The translations under genes and the position numbers were made by a program. The notes beneath the pieces were generated by a model that saw only the letters and a program-made list of their open reading frames with translations, searched no databases and was not told where the DNA came from. From Prevotella sp. (GTDB taxonomy: Bacteria; Bacteroidota; Bacteroidia; Bacteroidales; Bacteroidaceae): a stretch of DNA of 45,765 nucleotides. Where the stretch lies: assembly GCA_016291005.1 (NCBI GenBank), contig JAEEVT010000007.1, positions 1 to 45,765 on the forward strand, given 5' to 3'. Below are positions 18,061 through 26,441 of the stretch, piece after piece. Numbering within the stretch: position 1 is the stretch's first letter; every line of letters starts with the position of its first letter.

Positions 18061-19398
18061 ATGGTGACTTCTGACTTAATCATTATTGGCGCTGGGCCTG
18101 GGGGGTATAAGGCGGCTGAATATGCTGCCAAGCAGGGACTGAAGGTCGTCATCTTCGAGGCAGGAGAGGTTGGGGGTACGTGTCTCAATGTGGGATGCAT
18201 ACCCACGAAGACTTATGTCCATAGTGCCACCTTCGAAGAGGCCCGCGAACGACTGGCACAGGTGGTTACCCAGCTACGGCAGGGGGTGGAGGGCATTCTC
18301 TCCCATCCTAACATCACGCTGGTGCGAGGCAGGGCCCGCTTCACCGCTACGGGGGCTGTATGTTGCGATAATATCGCAACAAAGGAAACAGAGACTTGTG
18401 ACATCGCGAGAAAGGAAACAGAGACTTGTGACATCGCGAGAAACGGAGCAGACGCCATCGCAACAAAGGAAACAGAGGCCTATGCGGCGAGGAATATCAT
18501 CATCGCGACGGGGTCGGAGACGAAATGGCTTCCTATCAAGGGCATAGACGACGCGAGAGTGGTCGATTCCACGGGACTGCTACAGCTTGACACGCTTCCG
18601 AAGAAGCTTTGCATCATTGGGGCTGGCGTCATCGGTATGGAGTTTGCCTCAGTCTTCAACCGCTTTGGTTCCGAGGTGACGGTGATAGAATACCTGAAGG
18701 AATGCCTGCCGGCTTTGGATAGTGACATCGCCAAGCGGCTACGCAAGACTTTGGAGAAACAGGGCATCACCTTCAAGATGAAGACCGCCGTGCAGGATAT
18801 TGCTGACATCGATGCTGACGTCATCCTGATGGCGACAGGCCGCAAGCCTCGTACTGAGGGGCTGAACCTCGAAGCGCTGGGTATCACCCTCACCCCGCAA
18901 GGTGCCATTCCCGTCGATGAGAACTTTCGTGTGAGTGATGGTGTTTACGCCATTGGCGACGTGAACGGGCGCCAGATGTTGGCGCATGCTGCTGAGATGC
19001 AGGCCGTGAGGGCCGTGAATAGTATCCTGCAAAGGAAGGACCAAATCCGCTTCGACATCATGCCTGCTGCCATCTTCACAGAACCTGAGGCTGCTTGTGT
19101 CGGGCCTACGGAGGACCAGCTGAAAGCTGAGGACGTTGCCTTCAAGTGCCACAAGGCTTTCTGGCGTGCCAACGGCAAAGCGGTGGCAATGGGTGAGACG
19201 GAAGGGATGCTGAAGCTGTTCTCTGAGCCTGACGACGGGCGCATCCTGGGGTGTCACGCATACGGTGCGCACGCTGCGGATATTGTTCAGGAGGTGGCTG
19301 TGCTCATGTGTTGTGGGGCGACGGTTCAGAGGCTGAGAGATATGGTGCACATCCATCCTACCTTGGGCGAAGTATTAAAGGCTGCTACGGAAGCGTAA
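18061..19398 (+). CDS. lpdA: dihydrolipoyl dehydrogenase
   Basis: DLIIIGAGPGGYKAAEYAAKQGLKVVIFEAGEVGGTCLNVGCIPTKTYVHSA; FAD/NAD motifs. Confidence 0.95.
   Translation: MVTSDLIIIGAGPGGYKAAEYAAKQGLKVVIFEAGEVGGTCLNVGCIPTKTYVHSATFEEARERLAQVVTQLRQGVEGILSHPNITLVRGRARFTATGAVCCDNIATKETETCDIARKETETCDIARNGADAIATKETEAYAARNIIIATGSETKWLPIKGIDDARVVDSTGLLQLDTLPKKLCIIGAGVIGMEFASVFNRFGSEVTVIEYLKECLPALDSDIAKRLRKTLEKQGITFKMKTAVQDIADIDADVILMATGRKPRTEGLNLEALGITLTPQGAIPVDENFRVSDGVYAIGDVNGRQMLAHAAEMQAVRAVNSILQRKDQIRFDIMPAAIFTEPEAACVGPTEDQLKAEDVAFKCHKAFWRANGKAVAMGETEGMLKLFSEPDDGRILGCHAYGAHAADIVQEVAVLMCCGATVQRLRDMVHIHPTLGEVLKAATEA
18361..18491 (+). repeat. palindrome and 30-nt tandem repeat inserted in lpd coding sequence
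   Basis: TGTTGCGAT-AAT-ATCGCAACA (18361-18381); two identical 30-nt units 18381-18410 and 18411-18440; partial third from 18465. Confidence 0.85.
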
Positions 19399-19410
19399 CA
19401 GCCTTTTTTT
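19377..19410 (+). terminator. Rho-independent terminator of the gcv-lpd operon
   Basis: AAAGGCTG...CAGCCTTT followed by T-run; stem begins in the lpd 3' end. Confidence 0.8.
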
Positions 19411-19420
19411 GTTCCAAGCA

Positions 19421-19457
19421 GGGAAGCCAGGCGGGAAAACCGGCTGGCGCAAGTCTG
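19421..19457 (-). repeat. palindromic element, GGCGGTTTTCCCGCC family
   Basis: minus strand GCAGACTTGCGCCAGCCGGTTTTCCCGCCTGGCTTCC; CCAGGCGG/CCGGCTGG stem with one mismatch. Confidence 0.6.
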
Positions 19458-19463
19458 CTATTA

Positions 19464-20894
19464 TTAGTTGCTCTTGGCATTTTTGAGGAGGGTGACGTTG
19501 GACAGCTTGATTTGGGCGGTCTTGTCGTCAATCTGTTTGTCAGCCTTGTTGTAGATGATGGTGGTGTTGCTGATGTCCACGTCGTGGATGCAGTTCAGAC
19601 CAGCCATACCGTTAGCCCTGATGCCTGTCTGGGCGCCTCGGCAGGTGACGTTGGTGATGTGGATGTCCTGGAACTCGGGTGCCAGCTTACGCTGTTCGTC
19701 GGTATAGGTGGGCACGGCGTTGGGGTCGCTGCCTGCGGGACGGTCCACGTAGTCACATTGGAAGACGATGGCCTCGCCTGCGATGTCAGTCATCACGATG
19801 TCCGAGATGTACATCTGCTCGGTCTTTCCTCCCCTGCCCACGCTGCTCTTGAAGCGCAGGCCAGTATCGGTGCCTGAGAAGGTGTTGTGACGCACGACGA
19901 TGCGCCGCATGCCGGCAATGGTCTCGCTGCCCAGCACGAAGCCTCCGTGGGCGTGATAGACGATGTTGTCCTGGATGACGATGTCCTCGCAGCCGTTGGC
20001 AGGCGACTGTGGCTTCACCTTGTTACTCTTCATGCAGAGGCCGTCGTCGCCAGCATCGACGATGCAGTTGACGATGAGTCCCACATTGATGTCGGAGAAG
20101 TCTATGGCATCGCCGTTCTGTGCATTCCACGGGCAACGTACTGTGACGCCGTCGAGGATGACGTTACGACAGTTCAGCGGGTGGACGTGGAACTTGGGTG
20201 AGTTCTGGACGGTGACACCCTCGATGAGGACGTTCTCGCAGTCGGTGAATCGGATGATGTCGTTGCGCATCTTCTCTTGTTTCTCGGGTGTCTCGGCAAT
20301 GTCGGCATCGCCCCATTTCATCTGCCAGGGGTACCACAGCTTGCCGTCCTTGCTCTCCTGGCCTCCGAGGGCTTTGTACCTGTTCCACTCGATGCTGCTC
20401 ACCTTGTCGCGCTTCACGGGGCGCCAGTGCTCGCCGTTGCCGTCGATGATGCCCTGACCAGTGATGGCGATGTTCTTGCGCTTCGAGGCCTTGATGGCGG
20501 GCAGTACGCGCGAGGCTTTGGCATTGCCCTTGTCGACGTACAGCTCCTTGTCGGGCGAGAAGACGAGAATGGCGTTCTTCTCTAAGTGCAGGTCGATGTT
20601 GTCCTTCAAGTTAACAGGCCCTGTGAGCCACACGCCCTCTGGGATGACGAGTCGGCCGCCGCCTTGCTTCGTCAACTGACTGATGCCCTTGGCGATGGCG
20701 TCTGTGTTCAGCGTCACGCCGTCGGCTACGCCGCCCACGTCCTTCAGGTTCACCTGGTTGTTGGGGATGACGGGTCGCGAGACGCGAGCCACTTCGACGA
20801 GCAGCTGTTCGTAATACTTACTGTACTCTTGCGCCCTGGCGGCTACGGAGAGCACCAGGGTGATGACGATGATGATGTTCTTGAGTTGCTTCAT
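19464..20894 (-). CDS. glycoside hydrolase family 28 protein (polygalacturonase-like), secreted
   Basis: signal peptide MKQLKNIIIVITLVLSVAARAQ; NLKDVGGVADGVTLNTDAIAKGI; parallel beta-helix motifs NSPKFHVHPLNC, GDDGLCMKS. Confidence 0.88.
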   Translation of the reverse strand: MKQLKNIIIVITLVLSVAARAQEYSKYYEQLLVEVARVSRPVIPNNQVNLKDVGGVADGVTLNTDAIAKGISQLTKQGGGRLVIPEGVWLTGPVNLKDNIDLHLEKNAILVFSPDKELYVDKGNAKASRVLPAIKASKRKNIAITGQGIIDGNGEHWRPVKRDKVSSIEWNRYKALGGQESKDGKLWYPWQMKWGDADIAETPEKQEKMRNDIIRFTDCENVLIEGVTVQNSPKFHVHPLNCRNVILDGVTVRCPWNAQNGDAIDFSDINVGLIVNCIVDAGDDGLCMKSNKVKPQSPANGCEDIVIQDNIVYHAHGGFVLGSETIAGMRRIVVRHNTFSGTDTGLRFKSSVGRGGKTEQMYISDIVMTDIAGEAIVFQCDYVDRPAGSDPNAVPTYTDEQRKLAPEFQDIHITNVTCRGAQTGIRANGMAGLNCIHDVDISNTTIIYNKADKQIDDKTAQIKLSNVTLLKNAKSN

Positions 20895-22335
20895 TTTGAT
20901 TGTTATTAGTAGTTTGGTTGTTCTGGAATTCTTTCTCGCGGGCGTCAAACTTGTCCAGCTTGTCTAAATAGTACTGGCGCAGTTCCTTCCACGGGTAATA
21001 GGGATGTTGGGTAGTCTTCACGGGCAGGGTGCACTCGCGCTCGTTCAGCAGCACCTTGACCAGTATGTCGCCGCCGGCATTGTCTGCGGGACGGTAGAAA
21101 ATGATCTGCACGTTACAGCCCATCGGGAAGATCTTGTAGTTGCGCCAGAGGGTCTCCAACTGCATGAGGTCTGTCACTTCGGCACCGCTGTTGCCCAGTT
21201 CCATCAGGCAGGCTAAGGGCATCACGCACACCTCGTGGCCGAAGCGCATCGTGGCCTGCACCTGCGTCACCGTGTCGGCAGTCTCGATGATGTTCCGCAG
21301 CAGGTTCCTCTGTGAGAAAGGCATCACGCTCCCTGTGGCTGGTGCGGGACCGTAGTGCAGGTACCAACGGACATTATCCATGCGCCACTGGTTATAGACC
21401 TCGTCCTCGGTGAACAGCGAGAACATGTCGATGCCGTCGTCGTGGCTCTGCATGTTGGTGACCACCTCAAACAGCCGGTCCATCAGCTGTTCGGCCTTGA
21501 TGCTGTCGCTCACCCACGCAGGGTCGTTGAACAGCACCTTCATCAGACGGTCGGGCGTGTGGGTCTTCCTGACTTCATCGTTGAACTGGCGACGCACGTC
21601 AGAACTCTTCTCGCGCATGTGCTGCAACAAGCCCGAGCGAGGCTGGTTCAGGTAGTACTGCAGGGCGTCGCTCACGTCGTTGTGGAACCGTATCGTGGGA
21701 TTAGCGGCGGCCAGCTGCTCACACTCGGCCATCATCGACAGGATGCAACGGTTCACCGTCGTCGAGCGTGCATCGATGCGGATGCCCTCCTTCAGGAATA
21801 TCTCGGGGAAGTTCTTGGCCATACGGCTTGCAATGCCGTGATGCTGGCGTTCGCCGACCGTCGTCAGGTCGCCCAGTCGCAGCTGAGCACCCGAGAACTG
21901 GCCGTCCAAAGCGGGGAAGTCGGCCACGGGCAGACGATAGAATGCCGTCAGCTGAGTCAGCACCTCCTCACCCTTTGCAGTCAACTTGCCCTGCGCCTTA
22001 GCCTTCTGGAGCGGGTCCAGGACGCTGGTATAGCTGTCCTTGGCGATGAGCCAGCGCGAACCGTGACGGCCGTAGTGCGACATATAATAAGGAACGTAAC
22101 CCGCAGGTGCAGGCGTCAGCGCCTCAGTGGCCAGCTGGCGGTCGTAGTCCAGATAGTTGCTGCCGGAGAGGAACTTGTTCGCCTTGATTTCCTCGCGTGC
22201 CGTCTGGCCGAAGGGTACCACACCAGCCCCGCGCACCGTCTGAGCAAGAGAAGTCACACCAGCCCCGCTTGCAGCCTGGGCAAGGGCACCGAGAACAAGT
22301 CCTGTGAAGAGCAATAGAGCAGTCAGTCTTTTCAT
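20818..22335 (-). CDS. secreted histidine-type (branch 2) acid phosphatase
   Basis: signal peptide MKRLTALLLFTGLVLGALAQ; SHYGRHGSRW (RHG) motif; FGHEVCVMPL candidate proton-donor region. Confidence 0.8.
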   Translation of the reverse strand: MKRLTALLLFTGLVLGALAQAASGAGVTSLAQTVRGAGVVPFGQTAREEIKANKFLSGSNYLDYDRQLATEALTPAPAGYVPYYMSHYGRHGSRWLIAKDSYTSVLDPLQKAKAQGKLTAKGEEVLTQLTAFYRLPVADFPALDGQFSGAQLRLGDLTTVGERQHHGIASRMAKNFPEIFLKEGIRIDARSTTVNRCILSMMAECEQLAAANPTIRFHNDVSDALQYYLNQPRSGLLQHMREKSSDVRRQFNDEVRKTHTPDRLMKVLFNDPAWVSDSIKAEQLMDRLFEVVTNMQSHDDGIDMFSLFTEDEVYNQWRMDNVRWYLHYGPAPATGSVMPFSQRNLLRNIIETADTVTQVQATMRFGHEVCVMPLACLMELGNSGAEVTDLMQLETLWRNYKIFPMGCNVQIIFYRPADNAGGDILVKVLLNERECTLPVKTTQHPYYPWKELRQYYLDKLDKFDAREKEFQNNQTTNNNQNEATQEHHHRHHPGALRSRQGARVQ

Positions 22336-22370
22336 TTTACGAGTCTTTTTAGAGATTAGTTTTACGACTG

Positions 22371-22378
22371 CAAAGTTA
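22371..22378 (-). promoter_or_regulatory. Bacteroidetes -7 box (TAACTTTG) for acid phosphatase
   Basis: CAAAGTTA on + strand. Confidence 0.6.
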
Positions 22379-22480
22379 CGAAAAAAATCTGAATTATCCA
22401 ATACTTTCCCTTAAAATCTTCAAGATATTTTTGAGTGCTTTGTATCATCCGTCATTGTCAGTCGAAAATTCGATTTACAT

Positions 22481-22641
22481 TGTTGCAGTTGTTGCAGTGT
22501 TGCAGTTCCAAAACACATAGTCCGAGGACATGAAAATAATCTATTTATATATATAATATATATATTATATATATAAATAGAAGTAATTTGGCATATGGGT
22601 AAGTCTTCTCGAGAACTGCAACAACTGCAACAACTGCAACA
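22481..22641. repeat. nested inverted repeat centred on a perfect palindrome
   Basis: arms 22481-22508 and 22613-22641 (28/29 nt, one indel), each 32 nt from a perfect 40-bp palindrome at 22541-22580. Confidence 0.92.
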
Positions 22642-22707
22642 GCGAGAGCAGAGTCAGGTTGTTGAGGAAGTACAGAAATCATGGCGATAAAGGCAAGAAA
22701 TCTAGGT

Positions 22708-22835
22708 GATTTCCTCAAGAAGTTGCCGTGATTTCCGTAAGAAGTTACCGTGATTTCCGTAAGAAGTTGCCGTGATTTCCGTAAGAAGTTACCGTGATTT
22801 CCGTAAGAAGTTGCCGTGATTTCCGCAACTTTTCC
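22708..22835. repeat. 22-bp tandem repeat array (5 copies plus partial) upstream of dnaG
   Basis: units gatttccgtaagaagtt(g/a)ccgt at 22708, 22730, 22752, 22774, 22796; degenerate sixth. Confidence 0.92.
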
Positions 22836-22924
22836 TAAGGATTTCTGATGGAAAGTGCCGTGATTTTTTCGTGACTTCGCTAAATAAAATTCTCCGAATC
22901 GCTTGGCGGTTGAGGGATTTTTCG

Positions 22925-22932
22925 TAACTTTG
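22925..22932 (+). promoter_or_regulatory. Bacteroidetes -7 box (TAACTTTG) for dnaG
   Basis: TAACTTTG ending 9 nt before dnaG ATG. Confidence 0.65.
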
Positions 22933-22941
22933 CAACCGACT

Positions 22942-24909
22942 ATGATAGATAGGGCGACGGTAGATAAGATTATGGACGCCGTGAACATCGTGGATGTGGT
23001 GGGCGAGTTCGTTAACCTGCGCAAGGCGGGGGTTAACTATAAGGGCTTGTGTCCGTTCCACGACGACAAGACGCCGTCGTTCATGGTGTCGCCGGCGCGG
23101 CAGATATGTAAGTGCTTTGCCTGTGGCGAGGGCGGTAACGCCGTCAACTTCCTGATGAAGCACGAGCAGATTACCTATCCTGAGGCCTTGCGCTGGTTGG
23201 CGAAGAAATACAACATCGAGATTCAGGAGCGCGAACTGACGGACGACGAGAAGCGTGAGCAGTCGGAGCGCGAGTCGATGTTCATCGTCAACGAGTGGGC
23301 GTGCCAGTACTTCCACGACATCCTGAAGAACAACGTCGACGGCCAGGCCATTGGCAAGCAGTACTTCCGCAGTCGAGGCATCAGGGACGACATCATTGAG
23401 AAGTTCCAGTTGGGCTTTGCCCTCAATAAGCGCGACGCCTTAGCCAGCGAGGCCCGCCGCAAGGGGTATAAGGACGAGTTTCTGGTGAAGACGGGATTGT
23501 GTATTGAGAATGAAAAGGGTCTTTACGACCGCTTTGCCGGCCGCGCCATTTTCCCGTGGCTGAACGTCAGCGGCAAGGTGGTGGCCTTCGGAGGCCGTAA
23601 GCTTGACGCCGCCACCAAAGGTGTGCAGCAGAAGTACGTCAACTCGCCCGACTCGGAGATTTACCACAAGGAGCGCGAGCTCTACGGCATCTATCAGGCC
23701 AAGAAGGCTATCGTCAAGGAAGACTGCGTCTATATGGTGGAGGGCTATACCGACGTCATCGCTATGCACCAGTGTGGCATAGAGAACGTGGTGGCCAACT
23801 CGGGTACGGCGCTGTCAACTTATCAGGTGAAGCTGCTGCATCGTTTCTCGCAGAACATCGTACTGCTCTATGATGGTGACGAGGCTGGCATACATGCTGC
23901 CATGCGAGGGACGGATATGCTGTTGCAGGAGGGTATGAACATCAAGGTCTTGGTATTGCCAGACGGCGACGACCCTGACTCCTTTGCCCGCAAGCATACC
24001 GCTCAGCAGTTCATGGACTACATCAGCGAGCACCAGAAGGACTTCATCCAGTTCAAGACCGACCTGCTCTTGAAGGGCGTCACCGACCCGCAGAAGCGCT
24101 CGGAGGCCATCGCCAGCATCCTGAAGAGCGTCTCCATCATTCCTGACCCGCTGAAGCGTAACACCTATCTCTCGGAATGCTCTCACCGTTTTAACGTCAA
24201 CGAGCAGGCGCTGGTGACGACGGTAAACAGCTATATCCAGAAGGACAAGGAAGACAAGCAGAAGGAGCGCGAGCGGGCCATGAGCGGTCAGGGACAAGTC
24301 GCTGAGACGACAACCGGCCAGCGTCAGGAAACGGCGCCGTTGGTCATTGGTCTGCATACCGCCCAGGAGCAGACGTCGGAGGTGGAACGCCTTATCATCC
24401 AGAACATTATCCGTCACGGCGACGAAATCATCTTCAGCGACTTAGAGGCCGAGGACGGCAGTACCGTCAGCCTGAACGTGGCACAATATGTGGACTTCGA
24501 CCTCTCGCAGGACAGTCTGACCTTCAGCACCCCTATATATAATAAGGTGTTGGAGGAGGCTGTGCTCCATTCCGCCGACGAGGGCTTCAAGGCCGACCGC
24601 TACTTCCTCCAGCACCCTGATCCGCAGATCAGTCAGCTGGCAGCCTCTTTAGGCATCGACCGTCACCAGCTGAGCCGTAGCTTCGAGATAAAGAAGCGCG
24701 ACGGCGACCTGCGCCAGCGCATGCAGCACTTGATTCTGGACTTCCGCATGGACATCGTCAACCAGCACATGAAGACTCTCCAGACTCAGCTGAAGCAGGC
24801 CGGTTCGGACATGGAGCGCATCAAGGCCTTGATGGAAGACTATAAAGATACACAGGAGCTGCGCAACGCTTTGGCTAAAAAGCGCGGCAGCGACGTCATA
24901 GTGAGTTGA
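22942..24909 (+). CDS. dnaG: DNA primase
   Basis: MIDRATVDKIMDAVNIVDVVGEFVNLRKAGVNYKGLCPFHDDKTPSFMVSPARQICKCFACGEGG zinc finger; Toprim VEGYTDVIAMHQ. Confidence 0.96.
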   Translation: MIDRATVDKIMDAVNIVDVVGEFVNLRKAGVNYKGLCPFHDDKTPSFMVSPARQICKCFACGEGGNAVNFLMKHEQITYPEALRWLAKKYNIEIQERELTDDEKREQSERESMFIVNEWACQYFHDILKNNVDGQAIGKQYFRSRGIRDDIIEKFQLGFALNKRDALASEARRKGYKDEFLVKTGLCIENEKGLYDRFAGRAIFPWLNVSGKVVAFGGRKLDAATKGVQQKYVNSPDSEIYHKERELYGIYQAKKAIVKEDCVYMVEGYTDVIAMHQCGIENVVANSGTALSTYQVKLLHRFSQNIVLLYDGDEAGIHAAMRGTDMLLQEGMNIKVLVLPDGDDPDSFARKHTAQQFMDYISEHQKDFIQFKTDLLLKGVTDPQKRSEAIASILKSVSIIPDPLKRNTYLSECSHRFNVNEQALVTTVNSYIQKDKEDKQKERERAMSGQGQVAETTTGQRQETAPLVIGLHTAQEQTSEVERLIIQNIIRHGDEIIFSDLEAEDGSTVSLNVAQYVDFDLSQDSLTFSTPIYNKVLEEAVLHSADEGFKADRYFLQHPDPQISQLAASLGIDRHQLSRSFEIKKRDGDLRQRMQHLILDFRMDIVNQHMKTLQTQLKQAGSDMERIKALMEDYKDTQELRNALAKKRGSDVIVS

Positions 24910-24910
24910 T

Positions 24911-26383
24911 ATGCACGGGCTGTTGACAATCATCGGAATGACGCTGCTTTGGGTGGCAGTAACCATTGCTATCGTCCACGTGCTGATGGACAACCGTCAG
25001 CCGGCCAAGACGATGGCCTGGGTGCTGGTCATCTTCTTCCTGCCCGTCGTCGGCATCGTGCTCTATCTCTTCTTCGGCATCAACCATCGCCGCGAGCGAC
25101 TTGTCAGCCAGCGCTCACTCGACCTGCTGTCGAAACGTTCCATGCTAAGCTTTGTTGAACAGCAGAACCTGCGACTGCCGGAGAAGCACAAGCAGTTGAT
25201 AGACCTCTTCATCAACCAGAACCTCTCGCTGCCCTTCAAGGACAATCTGGTGGACATCATGACGGACGGCTATGCTTTCCTGCCAGAGCTACTGAAGGAC
25301 ATTGCTGACGCCAGACATCACATCCACATCGACATGTACATCATCGAGGACGATGCCTTGGGGCGTCTGGTGGCCGACAGCCTGATAGCGAAAGCCCACG
25401 AAGGTGTCAAGGTCCGCGTCATCTACGACGATGTGGGCTGTTGGCGCGTCCGCCACCAATTCTGGGAACACTTGCGCGAGGAGGGCGTCGAGGTTCATCC
25501 CTTCCTGCCCGTCCACTTCCCCTCGTTCACCAGCAAGGTGAACTATCGCAACCACCGCAAGCTAATCATCATCGACGGCAAGACAGGCTATATCGGTGGT
25601 ATGAACATCGCCAAGCGCTACGTCTCTGACACTTGGCGCGACACCATGCTGCGACTGACGGGAGGCGTCGTCTATGCCATGCAGCGTACCTTCCTGATAG
25701 ACTGGTACTTTGTTGACCGTACGCTCATCAGCGACCGCGACTACTATCCGCCACTCATCACCCATCAGCCGTCCGCCACCACCACTCAGCCATCAGCCCT
25801 AAGCCCTCAGCCCTCCCTCGTCACCCCAAATAACTGCCTGGCACAGATTGTGACCAGCGGCCCCACGACGCCCTATCCGGAGATTATGCAGGGCTATATG
25901 AGGGCGATTACGGCAGCCAGACGATACATCTATATTGAAACACCGTATTTCCTGCCCAACGAAGCCATACTCTTCGCCCTCAAGACGGCCATCATGGCTG
26001 GCGTTGATGTCAGGTTGCTCTGTCCCCGTCACTCTGATGCACGCTTCACGGAATGGGCTTCGCGCAGCTATCTGCGTGAGATGCAGGAGGCTGGAGCCAG
26101 CGTCTGGCTTTACAGACCAGGATTCATACATTCTAAACTGATGATTGTCGACGATGTGCTTACCACATGCGGCTCGACGAATGTCGATTTCCGTTCCTTC
26201 GAGAACAACTTCGAAGCGAATATTTTCATATTCGATGAAGGAACGGCATTGCGTCTGAAGAAGATTTTCTTAGACGACCAGTCTCTCAGTGTCCGTTTAG
26301 AGGATGTGCCCAGTTGGCTGCATCCTCACTTTTTCCAACGGTTGTGGGAAAGCCTCACCCGCCTGTTGTCTCCCCTGCTGTAA
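24911..26383 (+). CDS. cls: cardiolipin synthase (phospholipase D family)
   Basis: two HKD motifs NHRKLIIIDGKTGYIGGMN and HSKLMIVDDVLTTCGSTN; N-terminal TM segments. Confidence 0.93.
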   Translation: MHGLLTIIGMTLLWVAVTIAIVHVLMDNRQPAKTMAWVLVIFFLPVVGIVLYLFFGINHRRERLVSQRSLDLLSKRSMLSFVEQQNLRLPEKHKQLIDLFINQNLSLPFKDNLVDIMTDGYAFLPELLKDIADARHHIHIDMYIIEDDALGRLVADSLIAKAHEGVKVRVIYDDVGCWRVRHQFWEHLREEGVEVHPFLPVHFPSFTSKVNYRNHRKLIIIDGKTGYIGGMNIAKRYVSDTWRDTMLRLTGGVVYAMQRTFLIDWYFVDRTLISDRDYYPPLITHQPSATTTQPSALSPQPSLVTPNNCLAQIVTSGPTTPYPEIMQGYMRAITAARRYIYIETPYFLPNEAILFALKTAIMAGVDVRLLCPRHSDARFTEWASRSYLREMQEAGASVWLYRPGFIHSKLMIVDDVLTTCGSTNVDFRSFENNFEANIFIFDEGTALRLKKIFLDDQSLSVRLEDVPSWLHPHFFQRLWESLTRLLSPLL

Positions 26384-26393
26384 ATGACACAGC

Positions 26394-26424
26394 GGATTGC
26401 AACGCCACACTCTCGCAGAGAGAA
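26394..26424 (+). repeat. GGATTGCAACGCCACACTC repeat with hairpin CTCTC-GCA-GAGAG
   Basis: 19 nt identical to 17997-18015; CTCGCAGAGAGAA also at 41873-41885. Confidence 0.75.
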
Positions 26425-26441
26425 CCGACCCCGTTGTGCAA

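Noticed and set aside
12545-19398. Glycine cleavage operon as novel
   Set aside because: Complete lplA-gcvT-H-PA-PB-lpd operon is standard biology; only its inserts are unusual.
21355-22317. 320-aa plus-strand ORF opposite the acid phosphatase
   Set aside because: Antisense shadow; composition dominated by reverse-complement codon bias.
22708-22835. Possible CRISPR array
   Set aside because: Units are contiguous 22-bp tandem repeats with no spacers and no cas genes in the window.
22545-23316. Minus-strand ORFs of 159 and 175 aa across the tandem repeat and the dnaG 5' end
   Set aside because: They translate the 22-bp repeats and antisense dnaG; no family features.
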